Assembly: GCA_033557465.1 (NCBI GenBank)
Contig: CM066031.1
Span: 172,391,043 to 172,455,042 of the forward strand
Direction of reading: 5' to 3'
Length of the DNA stretch: 64,000 nucleotides
Origin: Ichthyophis bannanicus
Lineage: Eukaryota; Chordata; Amphibia; Gymnophiona; Ichthyophiidae
Below are positions 10,701-23,000 of the stretch, one piece after another; the stretch's first letter is position 1, and every line of letters starts with the position of its first letter. The translations under genes were made by a program, and so were the position numbers. Below the pieces are notes generated by a model. It was not told the DNA's origin. It did no database searches and saw only the letters and a program-made list of their open reading frames with translations.

Positions 10701-13700
10701 AGTCCTTCCGGCCCAAGGTTGCTGTCCTCTAGTGGGATTTGAACCCCCGACCTTCCGGCCTGAAGTACCTTGCCCCAACCACTAGGCCACTCCTCCACTC
10801 ATTACCCATCCTGATTACCCATCCTTAAGGTCCCTACCTCCTCTACTATTTTGTCTTCCATCTTGTCATCTGTCCTTGAGCTTCACCATTTTCTTCCTCT
10901 CATTCAGCCATCTCCTCTCTCACTAAGGGAACTTCATTCTCGCTTCCATCGTGCTGCCTCCTCTCCTACTCCTTCTCCTATCTGGAGATGCCAACCCCAA
11001 TCCTGGCCTCCCCAGACTTTTCTCACACTCCCAGGACAGGTTAATGTGTAACTTTTTAAATCTTGTTCATATCCCTCTCTTTCCTTTTTCTCTTTTTCAT
11101 GCGCATTGTGGAATGCACATTATGTCTCCAATAAACTTGCCTTAATTCATGATCTTTTTTTTTTCTCTTATACTCTACATCTCCTGGCTCTTATTGAAAC
11201 TTGGCTTCTCCTTGAAGATTCTTCTTCAGTCGCTGCCCTCTGTCATGAAGGCTACCTATTTTCCCATACATCTCGGTCCATTGGCTGTGGTGGCAGTGTT
11301 GGTTTCCTACTCTCTCATTCCTGCCAATTCCAGCCCCTCCTTCTGCCTCAATCTAATTCTTTTGCTTCCTTTGAAGTCCATGCCATCCGCCTATTTTCTC
11401 CACTATCTCTCCGGGTAGCTGCCATTTACTGACCTTCCCCCCCAACAAGTCCACCTCTACCTTTCTCGCCGACTTTGACTCCTGGCTCTCCTCCTTTCTG
11501 GATGCATCTTCCCCTTCCCTTAAATTCTTGGGAATTTTAACATTGATGACCCTTCTGACCCTTATGCCATAAAGCTCCTTTCCCTAACCTCCTCATTCAA
11601 CCTCCAGTTGTGTTCTACCATGCCTACTCACAAGCATGGCCACTGCCTTGACCTCATCTTCTCCTCTAACTTCTCACCCTCCAACGTCTCTACCTCAGTT
11701 CTGCCCTTAGCTGACCATTACCTGCTAACTTTCACCCTTAACACTCCCCCATCTTGGTCTCGCCCTATCTCCACCAACATGTTTAGGAATCTTCACGCTA
11801 TCAACTTTTCAGATCTCTCCACTGCTATCTTATCACCTCTTTCCTCCACTATGTCATCTGAGTCCATTGATAGAGCAGTATCCTCCTTTAACACTACTCT
11901 GGATGCACTTGCTCCTCCTATTTCACGCCCTGTGAGGTGTACCATACCTCAACCTTGGCTGTCCTCGACAACCCACTACCTATGTTTCTGTGCCCACTCA
12001 GCTGAGTGCCTTTGGCTTAAATTATGTACTACCTACATTTCAAATTCATGCTAACCTCTTTCCAGTCAGCCATAGCACTCGCCGAGCAAGAGTACTATGT
12101 CCATCTAACTTTCTTGCCTCTGACTTCGCCACCTGCTATGCTCAACTCTCTCCTCAAGGTCGCTCCTCCCCCAATCCCTCCTTCACTATCTGCCCAGACC
12201 TTGGTTGACTACTTCCATGACAAAGTCTAGAAGATTAGCCTTGAATTTTCTGCAGGGTCATCCCCGTACCTCACCTTCCCCCTCTTCCGTCCCAAATCCT
12301 TCCCTCACCTTTGGTCACCCTTTCTTCCTTTTCTGAAATCGCTGAGGAGGAAACTGCAAATCTTCTCTCCTTCTCCAAACTGACTACCTGCTCCTCTGAT
12401 CCTATTCCCACCCATCTATTAAGCTCTATTTCTTTCGCCAACATTCCTGCCATCTGTCATATCCTTAATCTATCGCTTTCCGCGGCAACTGTTCCTGTAG
12501 CCTTCAAACATGCTGTGGTTACATCTCTCCTCACAAAACCTTAACTAGATCCTACATGTCCTTCCAGTTATTGGCCTTTCTCTCTCCTTCCCTTTGAAGG
12601 GATAGAGAGAAATGGCGGAAAGGCTGGGGAAGAAGAGAGAAATTGAGAATGTGAAGACTGTGTTCAGGGTTGAAAAGTGGTAGGTAGATACAGTAAAAAA
12701 GAGGGAAACTGAGGACTTGATAGTAAGAAGGAGGAATGACATTGAGTTGATAGAGACAAAAGTACATGGAAGAAAGCTGAAAGGAAAAAATCCATCAGAG
12801 ATGGAAGGAAGTAAAGAAGGCAGAAGGGGAGAAAAGTAGCAGATGGACTGAAGACCCTAGAAAGCAAAAGCGAGTTATCAGAAGACAGAAGAAAGCCAAA
12901 ACTAGAAACTGGGACCAGACAACCAAAGTAGAAAAAATAATTTCATTTTTAATTTAGTGCTTGGAATGTGTCAGGCTTTGGAATTTACTGTACATGCTCA
13001 GTTTTTATATTTTGCACAGTACAGGGGCATCTGCATGCACAGTCTGGTTTCTTCGGGTGTCAGTTTAATTTTTGTTTCCATATTTCTATTTTTAGCTTAT
13101 GTTAAGTTGTATTTGATAAGGATCAGTCTGAGTTTCCATGTGTGATGGAGGCCACATGTTCAGTTAACTTGTAGTGTTCATGTAGTAATTTGGCTAGTTT
13201 CTATGGATGTTCTAGGGCTTTCAGGTAGGCCCCTTGTGTGAGTTTTGGAGGCTAATGCAGTTGTAGTATGGTAGATTTTTTTTCTGTAGTTTCTGAGTGA
13301 TTTTTGTAGGGTTTTGTATTACTTAACTATTTGCCCAGTACTGGTAAGGGTCTATATTGCTGCTATTGAGATGACACCAGAATCTGAAATTATTTACGGT
13401 ATGGTGAGTTCTGTGGGGAAATGTTCTATTTCTGCTCAGAGTCTATTGGTGGGACAGGGATTTCTTTGGTTGCAAACTGCAGCGCAGTTCATAACACCAA
13501 AATAAAATTAGTTAGAAAAATGTTATTTTGGAGTTATATAAACCATGATGTGGTTCTCATTTTTTTCTTTTTGTTCATTGGTGTATACGTACTTTGCATC
13601 TCCTATGTTTTTTACAGAATATTTATTTACATTTCATGTCAGTCCAGTGTACAGTGTCAGGAGCCGGTATGTTTTATATCAGACTCCCAGGCTACTTAAT

Positions 13701-14037
13701 TAAACTTCTCTGATTTTTTGTTGCGTACAAACAGCATTGCAAAGTTGTTGTTTTTTAAAATTATATAACTTTAGATTATGATTACTTTCTTTTTTCTTAG
13801 AACAACCACCTCAGTGTTCTGAGTGAGGGGAGCTTGTTGCTCTCTGACCTTTTTGCAGGAACAACCAAGACTGTTGCTGCTACACTCGGTGAGAGAGACT
13901 GGGGAAAGCAGGGCAGTGAGGGCATGAGAGAGGGGGAAGCAGAGGGCTCATGCTGATGAGAGAGACTAGGGGAAGCAGGGGGTCTTTGTGATATGAGAGA
14001 GAGAGAGATTGGGAGAAGGAGGGGGATGGTCATTATG

Positions 14038-14072
<35 letters not shown>

Positions 14073-17000
14073 TTGAAAGGCTACTAAAAGGGATTGCTAC
14101 TGCTGGAAAGAAATCTGCACTTGTAAGTATTTACCTCCTGGGAAATTTTCTAAATCTTGGGGAAAAGGGAATTCTTTCGGTTCAAGCTGATAAATCTGTG
14201 TATTTTAGAATTCAGTGTTTTTGTTAAGTCAGTCATAGAGCTTTCATTTAAATTTAAAGTCAGTCAGGGCTTAGTACCACCAGAGACCTTTTCATTTAAA
14301 TCAAAATCAGAGTATAGTTCAGCATAGATAGAAACATAGAAACATAGAAATATGATGACAGAAAAAGACCACATGGCCTATCTAGTCTGTCCTTCCATAT
14401 CAACAACTACAACAGTCCCCTTTTTACCTTTAGAGATCCTCTGTGTTTGTCCCATGCTTTTTTGAATTCAGTTACTGTCCTCATCTCTACCACCTCCACT
14501 GGGAGACTATTCCATGGATCCACTACTCTTTTCGTAAAGAAATATTTCCGCATATCACTCCTGAATCTATCTCCCTTCACTCTCATCCCATGTCCCCTCG
14601 TAGCAGAACTTGCTTTCAATTGAAAGAGGCTCTCTCCCTGAACATTTATGCCACGGAGGTATTTAAACAGCTCAATCATAACACCTCTATCCCACCTTTC
14701 CTCTAAGGTGTACATATTAGGATCCTTCAGTCTGTCCTCATATGCTTTATAATGAAGACCACTAATCATTTTAGTAGCCACCCTCTGCACCGACTCCATC
14801 CTGTTCACATCCTTTTGAAGGTGTGGTCTCCAGAATTACACACTATACTCCAAATGACATTGCACCAAAGACTTCTACAGAGGCATTATCACCTCCTTTT
14901 ATCTGCTAGCCATTCCTCTCCGTATGCACCCAAGCATCCTTTTAGCTTTTGCTGTTGCCTTTTCTACCTGTTTAGCTACTTTAAGATCATCAGACACAAC
15001 CACGCCTAGGTCCCGCTCTTCTTTAGTGGACAAAAGTACTTCACCCCCTATACTATATTGTTCCCTTAGATTGCTGCAGCCCAAATGCATGACCTTACAT
15101 TTTTTAACATTAAATCCCAGCTGCCAAATTCTAGACCATTCTTCAAGCTTAGCTAGATCCCTCCTCATGTTATCTACACCTTCCTGGGTGTCTACTCTAT
15201 TGCAGATTTTGGTATCATCCGCAAACAGCCCTTCCGCTATATCACTAACAAAGATGTTAAAAAGAATCGGACCAAGGACAGATCCCTGGGGTACACCACT
15301 GGTAACATCCTTCTCCTCAGAGTGAGCTCCATTTACTTGTACTCTTTGTCGCCTCCCACCCAACCAATTTCTAACCCAAGCAGTAACTTTAGGGTCCATC
15401 CCTAGTGTGCTCAGTTTGTTTATAAGTCGCCTGTGAGGAACAGTGTCAAAGGCTTTAGTGAAATCTAAATACACCACATCTAGGACTCTCCCTCGGTCCA
15501 ACTCCCTGGTCACCCAGTCAAAGAAATCAATCAGATTTGTCTGACAAGACCTGCCTCTGGTGAATCCATGCTGCCTCGGATCCTGTAATCCGCTGGACTC
15601 CAAAAACCTCACTATTTTCTCTTTCAGCAGCGTTTCCAATAATTTACTCACCACTGAAGTTGAACTAACCGGCCTGTAGTTTTCAACCACATCCTTACTT
15701 CCGCTTTTGTGTAAAGGCACCACATGAGCCTCTCTCCAGTCCTTTGGCACCACTCCCAACTCCAACGAGGCATTGAAAAGGTTAGTCAGTGGAGCTGCTA
15801 GAACATCCCCAAGTTCCCTCAGTATTCTAGGGTGTATCCCATCCGGTCCCATCGCTTTGTCTACTTTAAGTTGAGCTAGGTTTTCACGAACACAGTCTTC
15901 TGAAAATTATTCAAGATGTCCCTCGCTTCTGTTCCTATTTGTGGGTGTTTTCTGAGGTCCTGCTCCTGGTTCTTCAACTGTGAACACAGAACAAAAATAT
16001 TTGTTAAGCAATTCCGCTTTATCCTTATGAGCTTCTACATATTCCCCCCTACACCCTTGAGTCTGACAATACCACTTTTGCCCTTCCTCTTCTCACTAAT
16101 ATATCTGAAAAATGTCTTATCCCCCCATTTTATTGCACTGGCTATTTCCTCTTCATTTTGAATCTTTGCCTTCTTGACTACTTTGCTAGCTTCTGTAAGT
16201 TTTTCCAAATATAGATGCCTGTCTTCCTCTCTCTGTGATCTCTTGTAGTTCATGAAGGCCTCCCTCTTTTTCTTTACTTTTTCAGCTACTTCTTTCGAAA
16301 ACCATAGCAGTCTCCTTTTCCTTTTACCTTTATTTACCATTTTAACAAAAAGGTTGGTTGCCCTTAAAATATCCCCTTTCAGTTTTGCCCACTGTTTTTC
16401 TACATCCCCCAGCTGTTCCCATCCCACTAACGACTCCCTGAGGTATTGGCCTATCTTCGCAAAGTTAGTCTTTCTAAAGTCTAAGATCCTCATCTTTGAA
16501 TGGATTCTAATAGCCCTAGTCCTAATACTGCACCACACCATCTGGTGATCACTGGATACAAAATGATCTCCCACTATAACAGCAGAAACACTTTCACCAT
16601 TGGTAAGCACCAAGTCCAGTATGGCCCCTTCACATGTGGGGTCTGTTACCAATTGCCTGAATAGTTCTCCCTGTAGAGAATAGGTTTGAATGGTTGAATA
16701 GGGTAAATATTCTTTGAGTAGAAAGGAATAAATTGTTTCTAGAGAACTTAGTACAGAGAAGAGCCACCAAAATGGTAAAGGGGATGGAAGGATAGCCTTA
16801 TCAGGAGAGGCTTTAAAGGTTAGGGCTCTTCAACATGGAAAAGAGAGAGCTTAGGGAAGCTATGATAGAGGTCTATAAATTAAAGGATGGAATAAAACAA
16901 ATAAACATAGATAGGTTGTTTTTTCCATCAAAAAGTAGAGAGACTAGGGGACACAGAATGTAAGTCATTTAAGACTAATAAGAGAAAATATTTTTTCACT

Positions 17001-20000
17001 CAACACATAATCAAACTCTGGAATTCATTACCGGAGAATGTAATAAAAGGTGTTAGTGTAGGTGGGTTTAAAAAAGATTTGGACATGTTTCTGGAGGAAA
17101 GGTCCAAACGCCATTATTAAAGAGGACCCGGGAAATTCCATACTTCTGCAGGGCAAGCATTGTGGAACTTGTGTGCCTTTTTGGGAACCTGCCAGGTATT
17201 TGTTACCTGGATTGGCCACTGCTGGAAACAGGATACTGGGCTTGATGGACCCTGGTCTGACTCAGTATGGCATTTCTTATATTCTTATGTTAGAGATTAG
17301 GGGAAAGAGTGGGGTCATTATAATATGAGAGAGACAGAGGAACTGGGAGAAGCAAGGGGTTCATGATGATGAAAGACTTTTTTTTTTTTTTTGCTTCCCA
17401 TATCACCCGACCAAGGTGATGTGGGAAGCAAAAAGAGAAATTGCCTTGGGTGCTGCTCCCAAAGGTCATTGGTGGTGATGGGAGCGGGGGGCAGGAGTGT
17501 GGCCACCGCCTTCTGTTGGTACTGTGCCGTGGCACGTTAAGGGCCTGACTTTATTAAGCTTTCTTTTCCCATTGAAAACTTTGAATCAGACCAGACAGGA
17601 GTCAATAAGGACAATAGTTTCCTATCACATTATAAACTTTAAAAATTTTATAGCCTGATCACCAATGGGTCTCAATAAATACATAAACTTTCTGTCACAT
17701 TAGAAAGTCTTAACATTTACAGCCTGGTCACCTTCTGATCAACCATCCATCCCTGACCCATCCCCTCCTGTCTACGTAATGTTGTATATATAGATTAATG
17801 GCCTATCTAGTCTGTCCTTCCATATCAACCACTACAACAGTCCCCTTTTTTCCTTTAGAGATCTTCTGTGTTTGTCCCATGCTTCTTTGAATTCAGATAC
17901 TGTCCTCCTCCCTACCACCTCCACTGGGAGACTATTCCATGGATCCACCACTCTTTCCGTAAAGAAATATTTCCTCATATCGCTCCTGAGTCTATCCCCT
18001 TTCACCCTCATCCCATGTCCCTTCGTAGCAGAGCTTGCTTTCAATCGAAAGAGGCTCTCCCCCGTGCATCTGTTGCTCATACTGTTCTGACCTGAGGAAG
18101 ATTTTGCCTGCGGAAACTGGTCTACGAATGTATTAAGTTAGTCCAATAAAAAGGTATCACCTTATTTTCCTTATTTCACCACCATTAGAGTGGACTAACA
18201 TGCCTTCCACACTTCCGCACAGTGGTAGACAGCATGCGGTACGATATGTATTTATATGTTCAGCAATTGATTTCACATTGCAGACTGTTTATTTATTTAT
18301 TTTATTTAGTTTACCTGAAAATCTGTCAGCAGGTGCACTCTAAGGCATTAGAGTATAACTAGCGCAGCTCAGACTCGTGTATGCTTAGGGCCCACCCATG
18401 TTACCTCTGGGCCCTCTCAAAACCTCAGGTCCGGTTATGCCACTGGGCAGTACAGCTAGCAAGCTGGGGAGGGAGGAGTGGTCTAGTGGTTAGGACAAGG
18501 TACTTCAGGCCGGAGGGCCAGGGGTTCAAGTCCCACCTGGGGACAGCAATCTCAGGCCAGAGGGACTGGGATTTCTAGTCCTGTAGGCACTCCTTGTGGT
18601 CTTGGGCAAGCCACTTAACCCTCCATTGCCCATGTTCCCTGTAAGTATTAGCGTATGTGTCTCATATCCCCTCATGTTAAATGTATCTCCCAATTGACCG
18701 CTTTGACCCAGTGAAAAGCAGGATATAAATACAGCTAAATAAATAAGAAAGCAATGCATTTCAGTCAGCAGCTTTCATAGTAGAAATAACAGCAAGGAAA
18801 AGGAAATATATACTGAATGTAAATTATTTCAAATGCAGTACATCAGAGCTAGGGAACTGTTAGCAAGCCCTGTGTGTGTGTGTCTCTCTCTGTTGTGTGT
18901 TCTAAGCATGCTGTGTGCTTGGGGGTGGAATAGCTGGAGATGATGGGGAGTTTCTTGAATTTGCGGTCAGATGCAGAGAGGTAGTTTTGGGGGAGGGGTA
19001 GTTTGCAGGGTGGTGGAGGGTATTTTTTATGAGCGAGCCAGTTTTCATGGCGGTTAGTGCAGTTGCGAGTGAGTATATTTAATGGTAGGACAGTGTGTGT
19101 GGGGTTAGTTTTCGGGGTGGGGCAGTTGACAGGGTTGTGGAGCAGTTGCAGAACAGGTTGTTTTGGTGGGGCAGTTGTGGGGATATTTTTTGGGGGTGAG
19201 GCAGTTTGCGGAGTGGTGGGGCAGTTGCTAGGCTTTGAGGATGAAGCAGTTTTCAGAGTTTTGAGGCAGTTGCAAGATGTTTTTTGGGAGATGATAGGGC
19301 AGTTTGCAGGGTGGTGGGGCTGTTGTGGGGGTGTAGTTATTGGGGGTAAGGCAGTTTGCAGGGTGCTTTTGACACCAACAATCATTTGTGATTACAGAGG
19401 CTATTTTCAGTTGGATTATGGGGAGCAGTTTATTTGTGGTCATCTTCTTTTCCGAAAGCTAGAACTCATTTTGTATTTTGGGAGGGTTTGGGGTCAGAAT
19501 CAAAGCCTCTATCTTGTGGTTTCTCACAAGTCTGTGTTACCTCCCCTATTATTTAATCTCTATCTGAGTCCTTTAGTATCTCTAATGTAGCATTTTGGGG
19601 TATTTAGTTACCTATTTGCAGATGATGTACAGAGGTGGGCAGGGGCATGAAGGCACATTCTAATGTTTGCATCCGGGCCTCTGTGCGTCCGATTGGAATC
19701 GGAATACCCAGGGGTAGACCTGATTCTGATCTCGCGGGGGCTAGATGTGTCCCATGGGATCAGAATCGGGTCTAGGGCCTGTACGTGCAGGCCGGGACCC
19801 AATTCCAATCGGTCTCAGTGAGGCTCTTGAATGGAGCTGTGGTGTCATGGCATCCCGTTGCCATGACACCGCAGCTCCATTCAGGAGCTACGATCCCCGG
19901 CCGCCGACCACAATCATCTTTATCAGCAGTCCAATCCCCGATCTGGCCTTCTATGGCCAGGGCGGGGCTGGGGAATCTCCTGCACCCCCTCACCTTTCTG

Positions 20001-23000
20001 ACGCTGCCCAGGCCTGCCGTCCCCCAACGTTTATGGGTATTTATTCCACCTTGGAAGTGAAATAAGTCCCTCATCCAGTTTGCCAACCTTGGACATACAA
20101 GGCCGATCTCAGAATCGGCCCTGTACATCCGGGATCATGGACCACCCTTGCCCCGCCCTCGCTCCACCTCCGGAACGCTCCCTCCTACCCCCGTCTAAGC
20201 ACCTCATACAAACGCTTTGTTCGTATGGGGAGACTTTTGATGGGGATGGCAGGGGGGCGAATCACGGGACGGAATAGACCCCATAGTGTTAATAGTGCAT
20301 GCTGATGTACATGCACCACAAACTTGATAAGGAAGTGTGCTGTGTGCCACCAATCAGGGTCTGATTCTGCATGCCCTCTCTGGCTCCACTAAAATTGCCC
20401 TGTCAGCGTCAGCCCCCTTATTCCATCTGTCCAGTACCTTAAATTGCTTGCAGACCAACATTCCACCAATAAGAAACTTTGGAGGGGGATATTCAGCGAC
20501 AGCAGCTAGCTGTTCTAACACGGTTAGCTGCTGCCGCTGAAGCTAAGACCCAGATATCTGGCCACCGGCAATGAATATCCGGATCAGCTGGATAACAGTG
20601 AAGCTAACTGGGCAGTGGCAATATTCAGTTGCTGACTGGGTTAGCTTTGGTGGTGAAAATTAGGCCACTCTTTCAGGTGCTTAACCTTCGCACTTTGTGA
20701 TAACCGGGCAGCGGCTCAATATCGTCTCTGCCCTGTTATCGCTGGGTGCCGCCCCGGAGTGCTTCTATGCCACTGGCTAGCACGGAACATGCGGTGACAA
20801 CACCTGCAGTGCGATTAATGCATTAATCTGACCCAGTATGACATATCTTATGTTCTTATCCATAAGAACATAAGATATGTCATACTGGGTCAGACCAAGG
20901 TCCATCAAGCCCAGTATCCTGTTTCCAACAATGGCAAATCTAAGTCATACGTACCTAGCAGTTTCCCCAAAAGACACAGGTTCCACAATGCTTGTACAGG
21001 GTCAAGCATTGATATCCTGGGTCTCTTCTTAATAATGGTTTATGGACCTTTCCTCCAGAAACTTGTCCAAACCTTTTTTAAACCCAGCTACACTAACAGC
21101 CTTTACTACATCCTCCGATAACAAATTCCAGAGTTTGATTAACAAATTCCAGAGCTTGATTCCTAAGCGGTGAAAGTCAGGCACAGTAAAGACTGGCCTA
21201 ACTTTCACTGCAGAAGCTAAATGGGCAGCGGCTGAATCTTGCTAGTTCCTGGCAATCTGGCCGACCCGGATATTCAGTGTGGGGCCTGGATGTGGCCCTA
21301 GCATTGAATATCTGAGTTTAGAGTTCAGTGATGGCAGCTAGCCATGTTAGATCAGAGCCTGAATATCGGGCCCTTTATTTTTAGAAAGTATCTATATTGT
21401 TAGAAATGCAGGATTTAATTGTAGAAAATTGTGTAATATTAGAAGAATAATATACAATACTGGGGCCATTTACCTTTTTTGAGCCTTCCTCTTTCTCTTG
21501 CAGGCCACAACCACTGGGAATTTCGTCAAAATTACCTTTTCCATAAAACAGACAAATTGCCTTAGCAAAGATTACCGGCCAGATACATGTCGGCATAAAA
21601 GAAATGGGGTAAGTGACTTGGAAAAATTAAATGTTGCGCTAGTGAAGTGATCTGGTTAGTCAGTAAGTTCCTTGAGCTTGGGATTCCCTCTTACACACCG
21701 GGAGCAGTGAATGCCAACTCTGCAGCGTCCCCAGAAGTCTGATTCAGGATGCAGGACTGGTCCAAAGCATGTAATTCGAAGAACGATAGACAGCTGATTC
21801 TGCGGTATTTTGGATGTATACAAAAAGTTATTGCTTGGAATAAAACTCCATGGGACAGTGTCATACATATCCCAAGCTAATCCGTATACGATTTTTGGCA
21901 GCCTGAGAAAAAAATTGAAGCTGAATATCCTCAGGGGCTGAGGTGATTTGCATAATCCAACCCATGATCCACAGCCTTAAAAAAGGGAAATCAGGTTTAT
22001 TGCCACCCTCAAAAAGTACTCACAACATTTTGTGCTGCGTTTTTGCGCAGGTATGTCAAAACAACATGCATAGTTTTCAGCATATAAAACGACGTGTGTA
22101 GCTGCCTCCCCTGCTCTTACCTACAAAAGTATGCGTTAAGGTATATGCATTGCTGAATTACGCAGCCACTTCTACCAGCGTAGAGGATGGGCAAAACCCC
22201 AAAAGCCCATTTCCCCTGGTAAAGCAGCACGGTGAGGCTGATTCTATAATGCATGTACAAAGGCTATGTGCTAGAAACGCATGTAAGCCCATAGTCTAAA
22301 GGATTTATGTGCGCGAATGGGCACTTATTGCGTGCTTAAGAAGTCATGATTCAATAAGTGCGTGCGTACGTCCCATCACTTGCACATTCAGTTTGGGTGG
22401 TCAAAGGGGCGGCACTTGGGTGGAGCATGGGGGGGGGGCCTAAATTTACCTGCGTAAGTTATCAAATATTATAACTTGTGCATGTTTTCTGAACAGTCTT
22501 TGTGTGGCATTTACACCTGCTGCCGTGATTAGGTTAAGATGCGACTTTACGCCCCTATGCTATAAAGTGAAGTACGTGGATACTTTACTTTATAGCATAG
22601 GTACCAAATACGTGCATGGCAACATACGTTAAACTAGGCAAACCTTTTAGAATTACCCTCAACATGTGCAATGTGAATTGCCTGATTATTGCCCTCCGCC
22701 GATGTTTAGAATGGGTAATATATTCTTTGGAGTATTCTATATACCCATTGTTGAGTTCAGTCTTTGTATATCGCCCCCTGTAGCTGATACTGTAATTATC
22801 ATTCAGCAACATGTCACTCTTTGTAAATGCTTCTGTGGAAGAAGGGCCAATTCGATTTAGCCTAACTGCTAGATTATTCCGGTCTTACTGCCTGGACTTA
22901 AAAAAAAAACGTTTCCATTGATTGCGAAGTCTGTACTGTGATTGTCCTAGTTCTTAAATGCTCCCTTTTAGTAGGGCCCAGGCAGAAAGGAAGCCCAAAC

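Noticed and set aside
18474..18560. Possible tRNA gene (A and B boxes)
   Set aside because: The same head occurs at many sites joined to one body and an A/T tail, and no acceptor stem closes: a SINE, not a tRNA gene.
19057..19590. 177-codon + frame
   Set aside because: Generated by the G-rich minisatellite; Gly/Val-rich with no domain.
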